From: UBA5177 sp002413265
GTDB taxonomy: Bacteria > Chloroflexota > UBA5177
DNA length: 14,471 nucleotides
Assembly: GCA_036752825.1 (NCBI GenBank)
Contig: DAIORV010000054.1
Location: 1 to 14,471 of the forward strand
Direction: 5' to 3'
The position numbers and the translations under genes were made by a program. The notes under the pieces were generated by a model, which worked only from the letters and a program-made list of their open reading frames with translations, was not told where the DNA came from and searched no databases. How positions within the stretch are numbered: position 1 is the stretch's first letter; every line of letters begins with the position of its first letter. Positions 7,032 to 11,999 of the stretch are shown in pieces.

Positions 7032-7799
7032 TTAGAGCCGATCGATGAACGCGGCGATTCGATTTGTGAATCGATCCGCCTCCATGAGATGCACCATGTG
7101 GCCACGATCCGGCCATTCCTCCAGCTGCAGACGCGACAAGCGGTCATGAAGGCCGTCCCGTTCGTTCTCCGACAGCTGGCGCCCGAACACCGCTAGATAC
7201 GGAACCGTGATGCTCCGTGCCGCCTCATCCGTTATTTCCTGAAGCTCCTCAGGGGACCGCTGGAGAACTTCCTCCCAATAGCCGAGGACGAGATCCTGCT
7301 GAATCGTCTGCGTCGCAGTCGTCGCGGAGCGAAGCGGCTCAGGGAGGAGATCAACACCAATACTCTGTCGGAACGGTTCAAACGCCGCCAAGAAATGCGG
7401 ACCTCGAAGCTCAGGCTCCAATTGTCGGAGCAAGCGGGCAAACGGCACCACATCGAGCGGTTGGTCCACGTTGACGACGCCGGCAACGGGGTATCGGGAG
7501 GCGTAGAAGGTTGCAATCATCCCAGCCAAGGAATGTCCCACGACGACCGGCCGGCCGATCCCCAGGCTCGTCAGAAGCGCATTGACATTACGGGCTAGAT
7601 CCTCCATCGAGTGAGGCGGTCCGGCACTCTCGCCGTGCCCCGGCAGATCTATGGCAATACAGCGGAATCGATCAGAGAGGCGCTCGGTAATCGGTCGCCA
7701 GGTCGATCGACTGAAGGTGAGACCGTGGAGAAGCACGACCGGGAAACCCGTACCCGACTCCTCGTAAGCCAGTCGCGAATTACCAACGGAAGAGATCAT
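7032..7799 (-). CDS. Alpha/beta hydrolase (alpha/beta hydrolase fold-1)
   Basis: A 255-residue alpha/beta hydrolase. The oxyanion loop is L-L-H25-G26, then I-D-L-P-G-H-G-E-S, nucleophile elbow G88-H-S90-L-A-G and C-terminal D-R-G-H234-M-V-H237-L-M-E-A-D-R-F with H234 the likely base. The canonical acid after the penultimate strand is not obvious: V-F-G-R-Q-L-S-E-N-E has no Asp where V-x-G-x-x-D is expected, so E211/E213 or D112 may serve. Family members include esterases, lactonases, epoxide hydrolases and C-C hydrolases; substrate unknown. The frame extends to a GTG at 7829, but ATG 7797-7799 gives the typical start; neither has a strong Shine-Dalgarno. Divergent from the TetR gene, whose putative operator lies in the shared 63-bp gap, so it is probably the TetR target. 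Confidence 0.85.
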   Translation of the reverse strand: MISSVGNSRLAYEESGTGFPVVLLHGLTFSRSTWRPITERLSDRFRCIAIDLPGHGESAGPPHSMEDLARNVNALLTSLGIGRPVVVGHSLAGMIATFYASRYPVAGVVNVDQPLDVVPFARLLRQLEPELRGPHFLAAFEPFRQSIGVDLLPEPLRSATTATQTIQQDLVLGYWEEVLQRSPEELQEITDEAARSITVPYLAVFGRQLSENERDGLHDRLSRLQLEEWPDRGHMVHLMEADRFTNRIAAFIDRL

Positions 7800-7834
7800 T
7801 TGCACACTCACTTCTAGTTTTGGCAACACTGTAC

Positions 7835-7849
7835 CGTAACACGGTTACG
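7835..7849. promoter_or_regulatory. Putative TetR-family operator
   Basis: A perfect inverted repeat, CGTAAC-ACG-GTTACG (6-bp arms, 3-bp spacer), lies midway between the divergent alpha/beta hydrolase and TetR genes. It abuts the TATCAT -10 candidate of the tetR gene. Position and symmetry suit autorepression plus control of the hydrolase. Confidence 0.6.
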
Positions 7850-7850
7850 T

Positions 7851-7856
7851 TATCAT
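7851..7856 (+). promoter_or_regulatory. Putative -10 element of the tetR gene, leaderless transcript
   Basis: TATCAT ends 6 nt before the ATG at 7863, so transcription would begin at or next to the start codon. No Shine-Dalgarno is visible before the ATG. No clear -35 hexamer is seen at 16-18 bp; the inverted repeat occupies that region. Confidence 0.4.
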
Positions 7857-7862
7857 AGCAGC

Positions 7863-8453
7863 ATGGGGAGACCAAAGGAGCATGACGAGCGGACCGCGGT
7901 GAAGCTCCTGGAGACCGCAGAGCGAATCGCGGAGGAGGAGGGGCCGGAAGAACTATCTGTGCGCCGCGTGGCAGGCGGGGCCGGCACCACCACGCGAGCC
8001 GTGTACAGTCTGTTTTCGTCGAAGGACGGTCTGGTCGTCGCGCTCGGCGTGCGAGCCTTCGATCTGCTCGGCACAGCAGTCGATGGGGTTTCGCGAACTG
8101 ACGACCCTGTGTCAGATCTGGTGGAGGCAGGCCTCATCTTCCGGCGCTTCGCGCTCGAACATCCAGCCCTTTTCCGCATCGGAATCCAACGCATCGACGT
8201 CTCTGGTCAGCTCGCTCGCGGCTTCCACGGTGCCGCCGATCACGCTCTCAGCGGCCTGCACGAACGCGTCCGTCGGGTTGACGAGGTTGGGCGCTTGGGG
8301 AACCGAGCCGTGCCGGCCGCCGCGTGGGAGTTCCATGCGCTGTGTGAAGGACTCGCCGCACTCGAGCTGCGCTGCACGGTTCCGAAAACCGAGGCCGAAC
8401 GGCTGTGGCGTGACGGGCTTAGCTCGCTTGTTGAGGGCTGGTGCGCCCCGTGA
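7863..8453 (+). CDS. TetR/AcrR family transcriptional regulator
   Basis: A 196-residue TetR repressor. The N-terminal DNA-binding domain has helix 1 near residues 10-26 (T-A-V-K-L-L-E-T-A-E-R-I-A). The HTH runs roughly L31-F51 (L-S-V-R-R-V-A-G-G-A-G-T-T-T-R-A-V-Y-S-L-F), followed by S-S-K-D-G-L-V-V-A-L; the Y-x-x-F-x-S-K-D/E-x-L signature is clear. The helical C-terminal half (residues 75-196) is the ligand-binding/dimer domain. F-A-L-E-H-P-A-L-F-R-I and A-A-W-E-F-H-A-L-C-E-G-L-A-A-L-E resemble the WHG-type C-terminal domain. The ligand is unknown. It probably represses itself and the divergent alpha/beta hydrolase through the inverted repeat at 7835-7849. ATG at 7863 without RBS, probably leaderless. 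Converges with the methyltransferase ending at 8493. Confidence 0.88.
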   Translation: MGRPKEHDERTAVKLLETAERIAEEEGPEELSVRRVAGGAGTTTRAVYSLFSSKDGLVVALGVRAFDLLGTAVDGVSRTDDPVSDLVEAGLIFRRFALEHPALFRIGIQRIDVSGQLARGFHGAADHALSGLHERVRRVDEVGRLGNRAVPAAAWEFHALCEGLAALELRCTVPKTEAERLWRDGLSSLVEGWCAP

Positions 8454-8492
8454 GCGAGTCGAGCTCCAACGCTCGGTAACGGCGGTCCACGG

Positions 8493-9242
8493 CTACGTCT
8501 CCGATGCTCCTCCAAGGCGAATCACCTGACCGGCGTAGGCGCGATGTACGACGAGGATCTCGCCGTCTCCTGTCGCCATGAGATCGCGGACCTTGGGTAC
8601 GAGGCCGGGTTCGAGGATGGAGCGGCTGGATCGCTCCTCCCGGAAGGCAAGCCAAGCGTCCACGTCCGTCGCGTGCAGGACATCCCGAAAGCGCACCTCA
8701 CGACCGCGGCCAAAGAGGCCTTCCCGAATGAGCGATGCAATCACGGCTCGTCCGGCATGAATATCACCGATGTACGCGGAGTCGTCCAGGGTGCCAACCG
8801 AGTGGATCTTCCGCCCAATACGGACCTGGATCCGACCATGCCCTGGCTCGGGATGAATGTCCAGCAGAATCCCGCCGGGCCGAAGTGCCCTGTGAAGGGC
8901 TCTCAGAGTGTCGCCGACACTCTCACGAGCTATTCATCACAAGGACCAGGAGAGGATCGCCACGTCAAACCGGGCTTCCGGAAGTCCGACGGTTTCCACG
9001 TCCCCGGCTCGGAAGGTGACGATCGATTGCAGGGTTTCCGGCCTCTGCTCAATCGCGTGCGCGATGCTTGCTTCATCCGGATCGACCGCTAAAACGGACC
9101 GCGCCGACTCGGCGTAGCGCCAGGTCATGCGCCCGTCGCCGCACCCGACCTCAACGATGTTCTTGCCGACGAAGTCGACGAGTTCGTGGAGGACGCGTGT
9201 TTCAGTTCCCTCAGGATCGATCGTCACCCCATCGTTTGCCAT
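8493..9242 (-). CDS. Class I SAM methyltransferase with tandem in-frame UGA codons (selenoprotein candidate or pseudogene)
   Basis: A single minus-strand frame of 250 codons from ATG 9240-9242 to TAG 8493-8495, interrupted only by two adjacent TGA codons at 8937-8939 and 8934-8936 (codons 102 and 103). The first part has motif I (I29-V-E-V-G-C-G-D-G37), acidic D54 and F-D-V-A-I-L-S-W-S-L. After the TGAs come I-A-R-E-S-V-G-D-T-L-R-A-L-H-R-A-L-R-P-G-G, beta-5 I-L-L-D-I-H-P, then a C-terminal domain. The spacing from S-W-S-L to L-R-P-G-G is family-normal only if both TGAs count as residues. No start codon occurs in frame between the TGAs and the GTG at 8742-8744, so the second half cannot be made alone. 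A hairpin at 8899-8930 fits a bacterial SECIS, so selenocysteine (UU) is possible. Otherwise it is a recently inactivated gene. Frame and fold are seen; selenocysteine is inferred. Confidence 0.75.
8887..8900 (-). repeat. Second small hairpin following the SECIS-like element
   Basis: GCCCT and AGGGC (5 bp) flank TCAC on the coding strand, overlapping the base of the previous stem by two nucleotides. It could stack on the SECIS-like hairpin or compete with its lower helix. Short, so possibly coincidental. Confidence 0.3.
8899..8930 (-). promoter_or_regulatory. SECIS-like stem-loop just downstream of the tandem UGA
   Basis: On the coding strand AGAGTGTC (8923-8916) pairs perfectly with GACACTCT (8912-8905) around a GGC loop (8915-8913). 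An outer 4-bp helix (GCTC 8930-8927 with GAGC 8902-8899) is joined through a small 3x2 internal loop. The apical loop starts with G and lies 18 nt after the second UGA and 21 nt after the first. Bacterial SECIS elements have a G in the first loop positions and a UGA-to-loop distance of roughly 16-37 nt. The stem also encodes S-V-G-D-T, so chance pairing is not excluded. Confidence 0.5.
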
Positions 9243-9741
9243 ATCTGTGCCTGCTCCATCGAGACTGAACTTACCTTCCGGGTTCTTCGAAGCCGCCGCT
9301 TCCCATTCTGCCGCATCTGGGGCTTCCCGTCTGGGTAGTACTCCCGACTGAGCCCGCCACGCCGGCTCGAGGACGTGTTGGAGATCATGTGCGGCATGGC
9401 GCGTGATGGCAGGCTGACTTCAGTCGCGGTACCGCAAACCTCTTCGAGATGGTGAACCTGGCAAGGCTTTCCGACCTCTATATTCCCGGCGTCCCGGTTT
9501 GGCTGCAAAAGTTCGCCCCTGGCGATAGTGTCCGCCTTGGGCACATTGCTCGGGCATGATCCCGAATTTCGCCGCTACCGCACACCGTCCGGCGGAAGGC
9601 AAACGACCCTGCTCATGGACGCCGCCTAGCCCCAAATGACCTGGTGACCAAGGGCTTTTGACTTCTGGGCCGAGGGTTCACGCCCGTTGACGGACATCCG
9701 GTCGACCGGTTTCCCTAGCGGAGCTGAGGCTTGACCATGCT
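9243..9741. other. Intergenic stretch of 499 bp without a recognisable gene
   Basis: This lies between the 5' end of the UGA-containing methyltransferase and the 3' end of the exporter gene, both on the minus strand. Small ORFs on both strands (for example minus 9224-9544 and 9420-9635) are arginine-rich and show no family pattern. A plus-strand frame of about 50 codons ending near 9560 (N-L-A-R-L-S-D-L-Y-I-P-G-V-P-V-W) is protein-like but has no start and may be a remnant. A perfect 12-bp palindrome, CCGGTCGACCGG, sits at 9698-9709. The methyltransferase promoter should be in the first 100 bp, but no convincing hexamers were found. Confidence 0.5.
9698..9709. repeat. Perfect 12-bp palindrome
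   Basis: CCGGTCGACCGG is self-complementary over all 12 positions and lies 33 bp past the stop of the exporter gene. It could be a protein-binding site. With only a TCGA loop and 4-bp arms it is a poor terminator, and there is no following U-tract on the exporter strand. Confidence 0.35.
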
Positions 9742-11241
9742 TCAAGCCGCCTCAGCGACCAGAGGCCGGGCCTCTACGTGAGCGAAATGGCGCTCGCGGA
9801 GCAGCGCTACTGCCGCAAGCAGACCGGCGATAAACAGCAGCCCGCCACCGATGAAAGCCACATGAAAGCCGTCAACTTCGGCGCTCAGGAAGGCTGCTCG
9901 GCTGGGGGCATGATGCAGTGCGCCCAACAGGCTGCTGGTGCGGTTGGAAGCAAGGGTGGAGAGAACGGCGAGACCTATGGCGCCGCCGACCTGCTGGGCG
10001 GTGTTCAAGAGACCGGATGCCAGTCCCGCATCCTCTCCCTCCACTCCCGATGTTCCGAGGAGCGTAGCGGGAGCAAACGTGAGGCCGAGGCCGATGGAGA
10101 TCGGCATGAGCCCCTCTAGCAGGTTCAGGTAGGTTCCGTTCACCGGGAGCTGGGTCATGACAGCCATGCCCGCGATCCCCAGCCCCAACCCGACGATGAT
10201 CGTCATGCGAAGACCGAGACGAGGGATGAGTGCCTGCGAGATCCCGGCTCCAACGGCAATCGCGAGGGCAACCGGGAAGAACGCCAATCCTGCTCGCAGG
10301 GCGCTGTAACCCAGGACCTCCTGCGCGTACAGCGAGGTGAAGAAGAACATAGAGAACAGCCCCGCACCCACCAGCAGCAGGATCAGGTCGCCGACTGCCA
10401 GCGTCCGGATGTTGAAGATGTTCAGGCGAACGAGCGGCGCCTGGCTTCTCATCTCGATCACCAAGAAGCCGGCAAGAAGGACTGCGGAGAGTGCGAACAA
10501 GCCGATAGTGGTCGGGGATGCCCAGCCGAATGACTGTGCTTTTACTAGCGTGAAGACCAGGAGGACGAGACCGCTCGTTACAGACATCGCGCCGGCCACG
10601 TCGAACCTGTGATGGCCGAGGTCGGCAACCGATTCAGGGATGTACCGGAGCGCCGCGAGGACGGCCAACGCTCCGACCGGGACATTGACAAAGAAGATCC
10701 ACTGCCAGGAGAGACCACTTGTCAGGATCCCGCCCGCGAGCAGGCCCACTGCTCCGCCGCCGGCGGAGATGGCGCTCCAGACGCCCAGCGCTCGCGTGCG
10801 TTCGCCGCTCTCCGGGAAGTTCGTCGTCAGGAGCGAGAGGGCGGCCGGGGAGAGGAACGCGGCGCCAACGCCCTGCAGGGCGCGGGCAGCGATAAGCATG
10901 CTGCTGTTCTGGGCGAGTCCGTCAATCAGTGATGCAACCGAGAAAACGATCAATCCGACAATGAAGAGCCGCCTGCGCCCGAGCAGGTCAGCGACGCGGC
11001 CACCAAGCAGCAGGAAGCCGCCGAAGGTCAGCGTATACCCGTTGACCACCCACTGCAGACTGTCCAGGCTGAAGTGCAAGCCACGCTGAATGGAGGGAAG
11101 GGCAACGTTCACGATGGTGGCGTCGAGCACCACCACAAACTGAGCAAGGCAGACGACGACAAGGATCACCCACTTGTTTACGACGCGTGCCGGGACCGAG
11201 GGCGACTTCGGGATTGGGTTCGATAGGGAGCTTACAGACAT
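9742..11241 (-). CDS. DHA2-family (14-TM) MFS drug exporter, EmrB/QacA type
   Basis: A 499-residue proton-coupled multidrug antiporter of the inner membrane. TM1 carries the DHA2 motif D1, L-D40-A-T-I-V-N-V-A-L-P. Motif A is G-G-R-V-A-D-L-L-G-R-R-R after TM2. The antiporter motif C region is G-V-W-S-A-I-S-A-G-G-G-A-V-G-L-L-A-G-G in TM5. W-Q-W-I-F-F-V-N-V-P-V-G follows, as in EmrB/QacA proteins. Length and about 14 hydrophobic segments fit. Start: GGAGG (plus 11249-11253) is 7 nt before ATG 11239-11241, so this ATG is chosen over the one 18 nt upstream, which contains the RBS. It diverges from the MarR gene, with overlapping promoters and palindromes between them, so MarR very likely represses it and a toxic substrate induces it. 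Substrate unknown. Confidence 0.92.
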   Translation of the reverse strand: MSVSSLSNPIPKSPSVPARVVNKWVILVVVCLAQFVVVLDATIVNVALPSIQRGLHFSLDSLQWVVNGYTLTFGGFLLLGGRVADLLGRRRLFIVGLIVFSVASLIDGLAQNSSMLIAARALQGVGAAFLSPAALSLLTTNFPESGERTRALGVWSAISAGGGAVGLLAGGILTSGLSWQWIFFVNVPVGALAVLAALRYIPESVADLGHHRFDVAGAMSVTSGLVLLVFTLVKAQSFGWASPTTIGLFALSAVLLAGFLVIEMRSQAPLVRLNIFNIRTLAVGDLILLLVGAGLFSMFFFTSLYAQEVLGYSALRAGLAFFPVALAIAVGAGISQALIPRLGLRMTIIVGLGLGIAGMAVMTQLPVNGTYLNLLEGLMPISIGLGLTFAPATLLGTSGVEGEDAGLASGLLNTAQQVGGAIGLAVLSTLASNRTSSLLGALHHAPSRAAFLSAEVDGFHVAFIGGGLLFIAGLLAAVALLRERHFAHVEARPLVAEAA

Positions 11242-11324
11242 CTGTGATCCTCCGATCATTGCTAGCCATAGTTCCTGAGAGCTTGTGCGTGTGCGCCGGT
11301 CAGAGCGCTCCGCGTCACTCCATC

Positions 11325-11353
11325 ATCATATGCTAAATGCAATGATTGCGCAA
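11325..11353 (-). promoter_or_regulatory. Promoter of the DHA2 exporter gene
   Basis: On the minus strand TTGCGC (11353-11348) and TATGAT (11330-11325) are separated by exactly 17 bp, a good sigma-70-type match. The predicted leader is about 75 nt. The palindromes at 11339-11353 cover the -35 and spacer, so a bound repressor would block polymerase. Confidence 0.6.
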
Positions 11354-11369
11354 ATTGGAAATTGCACAA
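11339..11369. promoter_or_regulatory. Putative MarR operator region
   Basis: Two overlapping palindromes, GCAAT-G-ATTGC (11339-11349) and TTGCGCAA (11346-11353), are followed by a near copy of the second, ATTGCACAA, at 11361-11369. The two copies are offset by 16 bp. They overlap the -35 elements of both divergent promoters, as expected for a MarR regulator acting on itself and the exporter. Confidence 0.55.
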
Positions 11370-11389
11370 GTAGGCGCTTGCGTTAGTAT
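11362..11389 (+). promoter_or_regulatory. Possible promoter of the marR gene
   Basis: TTGCAC at 11362-11367 and TAGTAT at 11384-11389 have a 16-bp spacer and stand about 35 bp before the GTG start. The -35 hexamer lies inside the second palindrome copy, consistent with autoregulation. Confidence 0.4.
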
Positions 11390-11423
11390 TCCATTGCGCT
11401 CTGCATGGAAAGAGGTGTATCAT

Positions 11424-11933
11424 GTGGGCGTGAACGTTGAAACTCCTTCGAAGGCCACGAGCAACCCGGTGTCCTGGGACGTGGCCTCCCACATGATTCG
11501 CTTTGTCCGAGCCATGCACGAGCTCGAGCGCTGTGATCCCAAGCAGGCGCCAGGGCTTTCGATGCAGCAGCTCAAGGCCCTGCTCTACCTGGTTCGGAGC
11601 GAGGGCAGCACGGTCAAGGAACTGGCTCGTGCTCTTTCGCTGTCTGAAGCACGTGCCAGCAGACTTGCCGACGAGTTAACTGTGAGCGGGCATGTACTCA
11701 GTGAGAGGAACTCCTCGGATCGCCGGCAGGTCAGACTACGAGCCACTGAGGTGGGGGCCTCAAAGGCAAACCTGGTCTTCGGACAGCGGATCAGCGCGCT
11801 GGATGCCGCGCTCGACGGGGTGAGCCAACGAGACATGGATGCGTTTCTCTTCGTGCTCGATCGAATCGTCGTCCAGCTCGAGGCCCTCGCAGATCGATCC
11901 TCTGCGGCGTGCGAGACCCTTCCAGCGCTATAA
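11424..11933 (+). CDS. MarR family transcriptional regulator
   Basis: A 169-residue winged-helix regulator. The recognition region is L50-K-A-L-L-Y-L-V-R-S-E-G-S-T-V-K-E-L-A-R-A-L-S-L-S-E-A-R-A-S-R-L followed by the wing E-R-N-S-S-D99-R100-R101-Q-V-R-L-R-A-T; the D-x-R signature of MarR proteins is present. Flanking helices (residues 18-36 and about 110-160) would form the dimer interface. GTG 11424-11426 is chosen because GAGG at 11412-11415 lies 8 nt upstream. The TTG at 11346 lies inside the operator and is not credible as a start. It diverges from the DHA2 exporter, the classic MarR-efflux arrangement, so ligand binding presumably relieves repression of both. It converges with the large TPR regulator 66 bp away. 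Confidence 0.88.
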   Translation: MGVNVETPSKATSNPVSWDVASHMIRFVRAMHELERCDPKQAPGLSMQQLKALLYLVRSEGSTVKELARALSLSEARASRLADELTVSGHVLSERNSSDRRQVRLRATEVGASKANLVFGQRISALDAALDGVSQRDMDAFLFVLDRIVVQLEALADRSSAACETLPAL

Positions 11934-11943
11934 GGACGACCCG

Positions 11944-11962
11944 CCTGCCGAATCGCCGCAGG
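11944..11962. terminator. Weak hairpin between convergent genes
   Basis: CCTGC and GCAGG (5 bp) flank a 9-nt loop shortly after the marR stop. There is no U-tract, so a terminator role is doubtful; it is the only hairpin found in this 66-bp gap. Confidence 0.2.
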
Positions 11963-11999
11963 AATCGGGAAAGGGCGATGTTGCCCCCCGCGACACGTC

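Noticed and set aside
8493..8744. Separate 83-residue gene starting at the GTG 8742-8744
   Set aside because: It is the in-frame continuation of the methyltransferase begun at 9242; it lacks its own RBS and begins inside the C-terminal domain.
8934..8939. UGA read as tryptophan (altered genetic code)
   Set aside because: At least seven genes in the window end normally with TGA, for example at 729-731, 2184-2186, 5524-5526 and 8451-8453, so UGA is an ordinary stop here.
8937..9242. Stand-alone 101-residue methyltransferase
   Set aside because: It ends at beta-4, without motif III or the rest of the Rossmann sheet, and the missing half follows directly in frame.
9224..9635. Minus-strand ORFs upstream of the second methyltransferase
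   Set aside because: No family pattern, and the lower one overlaps the methyltransferase start in another frame.
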